A DNA stretch of 29,096 nucleotides. It comes from Elysia marginata (lineage: Eukaryota > Mollusca > Gastropoda > Plakobranchidae). The stretch is taken from positions 72,906-102,001 of the forward strand of contig BMAT01007929.1 of the NCBI GenBank assembly GCA_019649035.1. Reading direction: 5' to 3'. The translations under genes and the position numbers were made by a program. Position 1 is the first letter of the stretch, and each line of letters begins with the position of its first letter. Shown piece by piece: positions 10,801 through 22,800 of the stretch. The notes under the pieces are model-generated. The model saw only the letters and a list, made by a program, of their open reading frames with translations. It was not told where the DNA came from and did not search any database.

Positions 10801-13800
10801 ACTGAGAATTGGATCCTCTTAGGTCTCATATGTCTCTTGACCAGGGTGAATGAGTCAGATGTTGCTATTATCACTTTCAAAGGCGTGGCTGCATAGATAA
10901 AGACATTTTCTATGGTTTGAAACATTAAAAATTTCATAATATTATCAATATTTTGTTGAAATAAAATATAGAAAAAGTATAGGAAGAAAAGATTAGCCCT
11001 TTAAATGGCTTTTTCTCAAAAGATAAATTTCCCACTTCCGACTCATTCGCCCAGGATAGGAGACACATATAAGGATGAGGTTTACTAATTAAAAGTGTCT
11101 GGTTGTTAAACTTATTTGTCTCTCTCAAAGTTGTAATTATGTCTTCGTTTGAATTTTCCCAAATCTAATTTGTAAACTAATGCATATGCTACTTCTAAAA
11201 TTATTTTTTAGTTTGTAAAAGTCCTATGTGCGTAAGGTTTTATATATTGTTTTTTTTTTTCACATGGTGTTCCATATTTTGACGCTAATGGTTTTTTTTT
11301 ATTTTGGTTTTACAGAATCATATAGATGATTTCTGCTCAAGTGGGCCCAAATTTAATGGTATGTCCTTTTTTGCATAAGCAGTGGAGAATGTTTTAAAAA
11401 GTGCAAAAACAAATGACGTAAATTAATAGAGGAATATTAAAAAGACTTGTTTCATATATAAAACTGAAAGTTTTTGTTTTGCTTGAAATGTAAATGAAGC
11501 AGTGTGTGAGACTTGAAATCCAATCTGCCTCTGGAACAATAAAATAGGGTTTTATCATGAACTCGAATTGACATATCTCCTTTGCCAGATATCTCAGGTG
11601 GTCATATAATTTACGTAGCAAAATTCAAGAACTAAAGTGCTTTATGAATCTGTTTTGAGAAGTTGAATGTCAATATTATAGTTTTTCATATTTGGCCTTG
11701 AGGTGTTTGTTTATTTTAGGAGATCTTGTAATGAATAGATAGGTTGATTAAACTACAGATATATAAAAAAAAAATCAAATAATTGGCAAGTCATATATGC
11801 AAAGTTTGAAGTGAACTGCTTCACAACTTTTGGAGGTATACAAAGATCTTATATTTTAAAAAAATTCACCCCAAAATCACCCCCAGATCTTACTACTAAA
11901 CCGATTTGCCTCAAATTTTCACTGAATACAGTTTGAATTTATTTACTTTGATTTTAAGAATTTAAAATGACCAGATGATCACATGAAATAAACGGCAGGT
12001 GTCAAAAAATATATTAACTCAGATTAAGTCTAAAATACTCCCATGTTTTAACAACAGCAATTTCATGTCACATGATTACATTCGCTTACGAAGTTGATGC
12101 AGATGGGTAAGCATCTTTTTTTCTTTTATGACTTGCGACTAGATAAGATCTAGATTCTGCATTCTTCTTCTTAATAATATTTTGGTTCACTCACACTTGA
12201 GTTCACCCCAATCTTTAATGAGAAAGTATCAGAAAAGTAATTATAATGTTGTTTTGACATAGTCCTTATTTTCAAAATCATAAAAAAATACTTACAAGTG
12301 TCTTAGGAACAAAAAAAAAACCCGGTGCCATTGTGTTGAGAAAATGATAAACTTTCATAGTTTCAACAAATCTGAAAATTGACCTTGGGACCCCTATAAC
12401 CCCTATACTCTATTCAGAGGAGTGCGGCACTTGCCTTTAATGACTGCGATGCCCATATTTTAGACAAGGTGAAGGACCATAATAATTATTACAAATTGTA
12501 GACTAACAGTATGATAATTTCACTACCCATCCAAAGTTCTGGCATTAGACTAGATTTAGGATCATAAAATCAACATTAAAACTATGTGACTCGCTACCCA
12601 ACCCCAAACAAGAAAAGTTCATCAACAGCAATTGCTGCATTTGATAAAATTTTGATAAATTACATAAATCACAGGTAGACTGTGAGGCATGTTCATTATA
12701 TAATTAGTGTATTTTATAATTGACTTTCCAAAAGTCTAAGGATAGAAGATTGATCTATGACCCTGTTTATCTAATCGACCATCGAAGTTCATGGCTTTAA
12801 AAAATTTTTCACTGTGATCCATGATTTCATTGTGATATATTTTTAATTTGATAGAATATTTACATTGGGATTCCTTACCTTTTTTTTAAATAGACACCTC
12901 CATAAACAGCCCAACAATTCACAAGAGAAAAGACTCTTTCACCAGAAGACCTTCAGAATCCTCTATGTTTGGACACAAAAAGCAGTCCATGGCAAATGAG
13001 GTTGGCATCCTTGTGCATTTAGTTTTAAATCAACTAAAGCAAAATTTTCCAAAAGCATGATACGAGTCTTAGGCACCTTATGTATTTTTACCAGATATAC
13101 TTTTAGCAGAAATTGGACTAAGTTCCAACAAAATAGATGAGATGTTTATGTTTTTCTTCATCATTGGAAAACTTGTTATGGTTAATAGTGTTCTCATTCT
13201 AAACAAACAGTTCTAATATAGGTTTATGTGTTTTTCTGAGACCTGTTTTGTAATTCTAACTACCCCTTTTTGTCCATTAAAGGCCCTTTCTTTGCAAATG
13301 TCATTGATCATTCAAAAAAGATTGTAAATGCATCTGTCAAAGGGAATGTTTTCAAACTCAGTTTAACAGGATTCTAGCTCAATGTGTTTGTTTTTTTTTC
13401 AGAGCCTGCGCCTACGAGAAAGGGAGCAATATCGGCAGCTGTTGCAGCTTCATAGCCAGCGGTCTCCATGGCAGGTTCATGTCCCTCTGAACCCTCCTGG
13501 TGAAAGATCTTCATCTTTTCCTTCATCCTCTGAAATCACTTCAAAATATTCCAGACCGCCTGATTCCATAAATGGGTATGAGTTTCTTTTTTTTATCTTT
13601 AGCTTCAAAATACTGATGTTATAGATACATTTCTTATTACTTAAATGGTAATAGTTAATCGTTTGTTAGGGCCAAAATATACACAATTGGTACAATTTAT
13701 AGAAGTCCTTGATTGATTAAATTTTTTTTTCTATGTCATTCTTGTAGAAACACATGCACAGTTAAGGCTGTTTTAGCCTGTTTTCATGTTGACTTTTTTG

Positions 13801-16800
13801 TTATGCCATTCAATTTAGGTTTTTCCAATCTCGCTTGGATGTAGCAGAGGAGCTAAAGAAATCTGCTATGTCTTCACTTCTTAGAAAACAACGCTCCGGG
13901 CTAGGTTTACCAGCAACCTCTTCATCTTCATCCAGTTCTAGTGCAAGGCAAGCTACAATCTCTCATGTCAGACCCCATGAGGCGCCTCAGCAGCATCTAA
14001 GGAGTACACAAGACTTAAATGCGCAATTCTGGAGGACTCCTAGGCATAAGGGAGGGTCATTAACCAGTAGGAATCTAGTCTTGAAGGATGGAGAGAGGAG
14101 CAGGGATCTGTCTATGGTTGGAGATAATATAACTGATCATGGTGACACACATAAAGCAGGAAACAAAATAAATGGGGATGCCAATTGGGAAGAAAGACAT
14201 GGTACGCTGCAAGAAGGAGATACTATTATTATTGATGATGAGGAAGAAGATGAAAAAACTGAACAGAGAGTACCTCCAGTTAAATTATCTCACAGTGGCC
14301 CACAGGAGCTCTTCTCTTTAGGTAGGTTTTGAGCAAGTAGGTTGTTTTCTTTATAGATTGAATGAAAAATGTGCATTGTTGAAGGACAGAGCAGTGCTTG
14401 GCTGTGAGAAGCATATAGCTGATAGCCTTTGTTTTCTTTATAGATTGAATGAAAAATGTGCATTGTTGAAGGACAGAGCAGTGCTTGGCTGTGAGAAGCA
14501 TATAGCTGATAGCCTAAAATTAAGACTTCATTTCGCATTTAGAATGAATATTTAGTGCATCAAAAGTCTTTATTAAGAATTGTATTTATAGAATAATGGA
14601 AAAAGGCTCTTTTTTTTACATTTTAATTTGTGAATAAGTTATGAAATAAAAATTCTATAATAAAGAGGGAAAAAAGAGAAAAACCAATGAAAAAAGGCTT
14701 CTTCTCTTTTCTTTCAAATGCGGAAAGGTTATCATTTTGGTGTAAAGATTAAAAAAAGATTAAGGTTAAATGTACACTTTTTTTTTCTTTTTGAGGTGCA
14801 TGACCTCAAATTGTGGCAGCAAGGGCTGTTTCATGACAAGGAGCTTTTTTTTCTTAATTTCTTTCAAGTGAGAGATGGTTTCAGTTGTGCTGTCTTAAAG
14901 TCCGCCATAAATGTAAACTTTCAAACGCATAACTGAAATGTGCACATGGGACCTTCTTAATCTGTAATGCTTAATTCGCTTTTGCTCAATTTCACTGTTT
15001 GTAGACACTTCAACTAGAACATAGTCTGTGAAACTAGTAAATTTTAAATAGACTTCTTGAGATAATATTTAGCTTTCTTATGTATTTATTTATTCTTTAT
15101 TTTTACTACTTACAATGGTTATATCTCTTTGATTTTCAGATTCAAGTAAATTTCAGGCATGCTTTAAAAAGTAAGTTGAAAATTCAATGATTTTCACCCT
15201 TTACTCACTGTCCAATGTATCATATCTGATACAACAAAGTAAGATTAAAATTTTTGCTCAACACATCATGTGTGATGCATTTCTCTAAACAAAAATTTTT
15301 ATCCATGAGCCTCAAACTGAATTTTGATTTTTGTTACAGGAGGCCTAAGGGGAAGCAAAACTAAAAAAAAATTATAATTTTCTGTCTTTTTTTTACTTGG
15401 GCAGTGAATGGTTAAACAAACTCAATTTGTCAAATGAAAGCATGAGCATTTTTTGATCTGTATGAAACAAATTGACATTAGATTAAATACATTAAAGCTT
15501 ACACATTCAATTCAAGTTAAGATGAATGTTTCAAAAGGGAAAAACAAATTTTGTAGATTGATGTTTCATTCATTGTTAATTTTAAATTTTTCTCAATTCT
15601 TCTCTAAAATAAAACTTTCTAGTCATTTTAACTTAGAAGTAAATCCAAGTTTCTTAGTTGTTACATGAGGAAAAATTTTCTATAAATATTTAATCTTTGT
15701 TTTGGAGTATTCTTTATGGCTAACATCTTGTTAAAGGGGGAAATTTTGTGATTTTAAATTTTGTTTTTCTTTTTTAAAGATGTCAGGCGTATAGCCAAGA
15801 AAAGGATAGACGCCGGACTGAAATAGAAGAGGAGGAAATGAAAGCAAAAGCGTACGAGAAAAAGGTGAGAATTTTTGTGCTTAGTGCTTCGAGGATGTGA
15901 TTTTTCTGATTTTTTTTCCTTTTGTAAATTGTATATTCAAGAGCATTTAATTCTTTCAGCTGAATTCTATGGACTTACCGAAAATTTACCTGCATTTTAT
16001 CCATTAATTAAGTTGTTAGTATACCTCGTGTTTTCAATGCCAACAAATCATTCCCATAAAATGAGCCTAGTGCTGTGATTTGCTCGTTTAGAGATAGAAA
16101 GCTCTTTGTAAGCCATTGATTTGATGAAAAATATATAGCTTCTTTGTTATGTGAACAGAAACTCTCTTGGAAAGATGTTTCCTAAAAAATAAGGACATAA
16201 CACTTTAAAGGGCTAAAGAACAAAATTATTAACTTCCAGATTTAATTCTTTCATTTTCTGCTACTGTGTTAAGGTTTTTCGTGATTGTATGTCAAATACA
16301 TAATAACCTTTTTAGCAACAAATTTTAATTAAAAAATGACCATTATGTTGAGAAATTGGCCATCAAGTTTAAATTTTTAACTTTTGTTTTAAAGTATTTA
16401 TCACTGCATGAAAGATAAAATAATTCAAATACTTCTTTTACCAGGAAAATTTTAGGCAAATTTTTGCCCTATCTAAAAATGTCTTTTTGTTGTCATTTTT
16501 AAATTGACAAATTAGATGTTCTGTATAAATTTTCAGCCACTAGTTTAAATTTTTGTTACTCTATTGAAAGAAAATCAAATGCTGGTCAAAATTGTTAATG
16601 TTTATCCTATAATGTAATGATAAGTGCATACTAAGGCTAGTACCTTTCGATGCCAGTGCTAGTCACCATATTATGGCAAATTGCAGTTTATGCTCTTTTT
16701 CATATTGAAGCAACCTAGTTTTAGCACAAGATTTAGGAATTTCCTTACCAGAAGATCAATTAACACCATCAGAAAGCATCAGTCCTCCAGTCGAGCATCC

Positions 16801-19800
16801 CTTCCCTCCACCCTCTATGCCCCTTTTTCTTACATATTTACAAAGCGGCACTGTAGTACCGTGAGTCGAAAGATAGAAGGCAATGCAATTTAAGACTAGT
16901 GGCAGTCGCCTAGTACGAGTCAATCACCAATTTGCTGCTCTCCATTTGCATTTGGCCTAAAAATATTTATCTTTTATTTTTCAACTGACCTTTAGTGCAC
17001 TAATCCATGTTGTTTTATTCCTACACATTGTGTTGAAGTTGGAAAAATGTTCTTGTTGCTTTTAGTAATTGTTAATGTTTTCTCCAATTGAAACTAATAG
17101 TAAAAATTATTTTTCTTTTTCATTACAGAGGCGGCTACAGACATTGGCTCTTGAGAGACAGGTATGTTCTTTTTTGTAATGAGCTACATAATTTATAGTT
17201 TTTGTTAATATTTTTTAGTTCCATGTGAAATGTATTGATACAACTTCAGAATTTGAAGAATAAAGCAATCATTTTTTTTTTGTCTTTCCATTACCACCAC
17301 TGTGCCATAAAGAGAGTAAGCATCTTTTCCCCTCAAGTTTGTTTAAAATCATCCTCCTTCTTGAAATCAGGCCTTGATTTTATAACAAATTGGATCAAGA
17401 AAGCTACAAGGTTAATTTTCCAGACATTTAAAAAATTTTTTCCCAAGTTTAGCTCAACCTAACCCTGTGATAGGAGTTTGAATACATAGTAATTGAGGAC
17501 ATGAATATGGCCTAAATTGCCAATTTTTTTTAAACATATGTCTCTTTAGCTTTTTTGAAATGGCTTTTTGATGAGATATCAGTTATATAGATTTAAAATA
17601 TTGATGGATGAATGAAATGTTGCAACTATTATATGTTTCTTTTTTAGATGAAATATCAAATGAAGATTTTTGATGAGCTGCCTGAAGTGGTAGAGGATAT
17701 CTTTGTTTCAACTGATGAGGACGATGATGAGATAGAAGATTTGCCAGGTAACATTTGTCGTTATTGCTAAACATTCTCTGGGTCATAATATTGGTTTTAC
17801 CCTTTCAGTTTTTAGTATTGTTTTGTTTAGATTTTTTTTAATCCTTCCCTAAAATAATGTTCAGCTTCAGGGTTCAGAACTGGGAAGTCAGGGATGCAAG
17901 TTTCCAATTTTTGTAGGAGTTCCAATTTTTAGCAGTTTTCTTCAGCGGAAAAGAAGGACAATTTGAAAAAAATGAACTAGTAAAGAAAATCGTCCAAATT
18001 TAAGACTTCAAGAAAACCAAAATTTTCTGTCGGGTTATACAGCTAAGTAGGCCCGAGTGCAGAACTGTATCTTTACCTTTTTAGTTGATCTACCAATGAT
18101 TTCATTTGGGCAGCTGTTGGTTATCAGAGCCTTGTTTAGCACACTATAGAGGGTAAAAAATTTCCTGCTTTTTGTGCATTATTGCACTTGCAACCTTGAA
18201 TAGTAAGATTAGCCATAACTTTTTTGAGAAAATCCTCGTTGTGCATTATGGGGTAAGTAAGCTATGAACATAGCCTACATTGTAAATATCCCTCCCCTCC
18301 CCCTTTCCCCTCTGAGTAGATATACACATTGCAATCTTGGAATATTGGAGCCCTTACGCCATATCAGCATTTCAAAGAATCTGCATATTGTTCGTAACAT
18401 TTCAACAAGAAGTTATGAAAAGTTTCTATTGTTGACAGTTGATATTTTACACTAATACACCATACATTTTAAAATGAAGAAAAAACATTTTTATCAATCT
18501 GCCCTTTCAATGACATGTGTCATGCTCTAGGAACAACCTTCACTTGGGTCAAATTTTCTTTACTCAAGTAGTCAATGTTACTGATAGTGATAAAGGAACA
18601 TTTCCAAATCTTTCCTTTTCCTAATTGTTTAGTTTGATTTGCAAGATTTGCCCTTTTTTAAAGTGACATTGGAAGAAAATTAAAAATGGAGAAAATGGTG
18701 TTTATAGTTTAGGGATTATGTGTCTATCAAAAGTGATCATGTCATTAGAACACAAAATTTAATTCTTTGTAGTTTGCACTTTTTCATAAAACTCAGTCAG
18801 TTAACTTATAAGATGTTGAAAACAGATGATGCTTATCTACAATTCAGTTTTGATAAGGTAACAAAATTTCATTTTGTAGACTTATCTCTCTAACCTTGTG
18901 AAGGGTTTTCCATATATCAGTTATACATTTTTTTGTTTTTTAAAAAAAATTCAATTACAAATTTTACATATCATTGTTGTTTCTTATGTGATCTATATGT
19001 GTTTTGAAGAGTTAACTGGTGATATGATGAATGTTGTGAATGGAGCCTTACGTCCTGGGAACCCCAATGATGTGCTGTCAGATGCCTTCCGATTACAGAT
19101 AACACGCAGAGACATGGCTACATTAGCAGGTCTTAACTGGTTAAATGATGAGGTGAGTTTAGTTCTAAACTATGTGATATAGACAGTTTAGATTAATGAT
19201 ATCGTCAACATATACATTTTGAAAATTTGTGTGGGTATCAAAGCCACCTTTTGCTACTAAGAGTATGAAGTTCAATAAACTTTTTTATTGCATAATGATG
19301 TGAATGCTGTGAATCAATATCACAAAATTTTTTTAGATTCAATGTTGGGATTTTTATCATAGGAGTATAATGGTCGAAACATTAATGCTTCTAGGGTTGA
19401 GAATGAAAGCTTGTCGGGTTACTAACTGTCATCCTCTTTAATAAACATATGCTGTTCATTTTGATCAGGTCATCAATTTCTACATGAACATGCTGATGGA
19501 AAGAGGGGAGAAGGAAGGCCAAGCAAAAGTGTATGCGTTCAACACATTTTTCTACCCCAAAATTATGTCAGGGGGACATGCTGCTGTGAAACGTTGGACA
19601 AAAAAAGTGGACATCTTTTCTGTGCACTTTATCTTAATTCCTGTTCACTTGGGCATGCACTGGTGTCTCTGTGTGAGTAAACAATAGTTAAACAGCACTA
19701 GATTTCATGAAAAAAGCTCTCTGATCAAGAACAGTAATTAAAACTTCTGTTATCTCACATGTCAATGTTGAGTTTTTATTGGGTATTTTTTTTTTTTGGG

Positions 19801-22800
19801 GGGGGGGGGGTCGTCATGATAATCCTTTTTGTTTTTTTTGCATGTTCAAAACTTTTGCATGAATTGTATTGTAAATGAAATTGCTTCAGTTTGGTGATAA
19901 CGTAGAAGCAGGGGTAAAAGATTGCCGGATTTAGTTCAATTTGTCATGCCTGTCGGATTTTTAGCCGTCTGCTGGACTTTTATTTCTCAAAATCCGGCGA
20001 CCTTTTTCTATGAGTTTAGTTTTGCGGTATTATAAATAGTAACACAGTTTTGTTTCCCGGTATTATTATACAGTAAGGTAGTTTCATTTCGCGGTATAAT
20101 AAATGTGACCAGTCAAGTTGGGTTGGATCGCCTTATTAAAGGGTTTATGTCTATGGTTTGGAATATGCGCGTAGCGATTGTTATCTGAAACTTTTTTTTT
20201 TCAATTCTTATGCAACCTACATTACATCCACTTCAGTCCAACAGTCTTCAGCCAAGGCAACAAAATGAAAAAAAAGGCCTACAGGCACACCTTCAAAATA
20301 GCATAAGATCTTCTATGCTTCTCAGTCCCAGCTCTTCTCTAAGAAAAAAAAAAAGACAGCAGACACCCCAATATGCTTTTTTGTGCTAAAACACTAAACA
20401 CAATTTGTTTACAAAAATCATGCAATGGACTATGGTAGGACTTCTTTCTTTCTTTTTTTTCTGAGGCCTATATATAAAAACATTTTTGTCAAGTGAATTA
20501 TAGGTATTCTGCTATTACCTTCTTCACTCACATGTATATACATCTTTAAATTGCAAATTTGGCATTTATTTCTTTCCTTTGTCTATATAATGTCCTCATA
20601 GTACGATAGTCAATTTTATGGTTAGTTTTTAATATAGTGCCAGGAAATTCGCATGTGAAAGTTCTCACTATTATTATTATTATTGTAGTATGCAGGATTT
20701 TTATCATAAGCAAGCGGTTGCTGCAGGATTTAAGATCTGTTAGCTTTTACCCCTGCGTAGAAGCCATTTAGGTATATCTTTTCTGAAATGATTCAAAACC
20801 TTATTCTTTGAGTTTGTGCAGCGTTGTCTGACTCTTATTTGAGGGTATTCTCTTGAATAAAAAATTTTATGACTTAAATACTTTTTTAGGTGAGAAAATT
20901 TATTGGTGTCTTTTGTGCTATAATACGAAATATGATATAATTTTTTTTTCAGATTGAATTTGTTTATATGGTTAGTATACATGTGGCACCAATATTGTAT
21001 AAAAATATTAAAAAACACAAATAACTTTTTTTCTCATTTTCAGGTTGTAGATATGCACAAGAAAAGGATCACATACTATGACTCTATGGGTGCCGAAAAT
21101 AATCAATGCCTTCAAGCTGTGTTGTAAGTCTCAGGCCTGCCAACCAAACTGATTTCAGTAATTTAGTACCAAAATTAATACCAAAGTACTGAATTCCTGA
21201 TGTGGAACCCAAAATACTGAAATTAGCTACCAAAAATATTTGTCATCGACAATGGGAGGGAATGATTAAGTCTTGGCCTATCATAGGAAAAGGTCATCTA
21301 CAAAATCAGGTCATCTTTTTTCAAAAGAGTTCATGATTAACCACTAAATTGCTATAGCGCCCGATACTAATCCTCTACCAAATGCCCCTCTACTATTTGC
21401 GTTTCACATACACTTTTTCGGTGTGGAACAAAGCCTATTACTGTCTGAGTTCTTCCGGTAGTTTGATGACTTCTACTTTTGTTTGTTCTTTACCAAATGA
21501 GAATCAGTTGAATAGAAATGAAGCATTGATTTTTTTAACTATGGCTTTCGATTTCTAGAGCCAGCTTGTCAGTCTTGAAGCAAATGAAGAAGAATATAGC
21601 CCACTTGACTAGGAGGAAGTTGATGTAGAATGAAGATTGTAGATCTAGATCTAGGGTTAAGGTTGGACCCGGATCCAGAGGCCAGTATAAGTAATGATAC
21701 TGGTGGCAATACTGGCAGGTTTCAGTGGTCTGGGGACCTTCAGGATGTTGCTGTTGAACTTTTTGTAAGGAGAATAGGCCCCAAAATTGATGAATTTGAT
21801 CTGGCTGATCAATGTAATCCTGCAGAATTTTTTTTAGTCTATTCATTCCTCACTCTATTCTCACAACTGTAACAGAAGAGACAAATGATTAGGCTAGATA
21901 AAGAGAGACAGGGGCGTCTTTTAAGCCTGTTACAGACACTGATATCTCTCAATTTTTTTTTTCAGAAAGCCAGAAACTGTGCGTGGAAGTGTGCTTTGTA
22001 AAACTCATCTATGTGATGAACTCTGTTTTGTGCAATTTCATGCAAAAATTAATGAATAAGAAAGGAATAGAAAAGATGAGAAAAGACTGAATTTGCAGGC
22101 ATTTTTGCAAATTTTTATGAAAATTTGTAATTATTTATTTTAAAAAAATTAATTTCTTATCGTAAAAATATGACGTTTTATACATGAAAAGAAAGCTTGT
22201 TTATTTCTCCTCACAGAGATTAGAAAAAACCAGTACCAGTATGTGAATTTACACAACTTTTTTTTGTTGAAACATGTTATGAAAAAAATTATAGTTATTC
22301 CCCATACATTAGTAATTGGACTAAGTGGAACTCGCAAAGACCGTGGCAATTTAAGGGTGATGTAGACAATAAAAGTTATATTGAGCATCAACTCAAAAAT
22401 TTTCTCAACAACACCTAATTGAAACTTGTTACAATTCAAACACCAATAACTTAACAACTTGAGCTAGTAACTTCATCATGATATATGCATCCTTGTTGTT
22501 TTGACCTGGTTCTTGCTGTGAGGACTCTAATTGCCTTTGAAAATACTGGAAAAGTGCTTCAAAGTACTAGAGCTTGTTGATCAGTGATAAGCATTTCTCA
22601 GAGATGCCATTTTTTTTTTAGTTATTTTCCTGTTATTATTAAAGCCTGAGAAACTTCATAAACACACAAATTTGACAAAGATTGATCGTATAAACAGAGA
22701 CAAATCAGAGCTCCTAAATGACATATTTTCGATAAGTTTATTTACGACTGAACATGGCTCCATTTTCAGAAAATTTGAGTGCATCCCTGACTGGAGTTGA

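Larger units (their letters stand above)
19673..21043 (+). other. SENP1: Intron 13 (1,371 nt)
   Basis: A T12-G13 homopolymer junction at 19786-19810, then the hAT-type element at 19909-20755. Without the element the intron would be about 520 nt. Confidence 0.85.

Noticed and set aside
14280..14538. Two antisense open frames over the 87-bp duplication
   Set aside because: They exist because the duplicated unit is a multiple of three and lacks stops by chance. No family motifs.
19786..19810. T12-G13 run as a functional element
   Set aside because: Homopolymer junction with no paired structure and typical slippage or assembly noise.
21535..21846. Antisense 103-codon frame in intron 14
   Set aside because: Shadow of the piggyBac-like frame on the + strand, which has the recognisable motifs.
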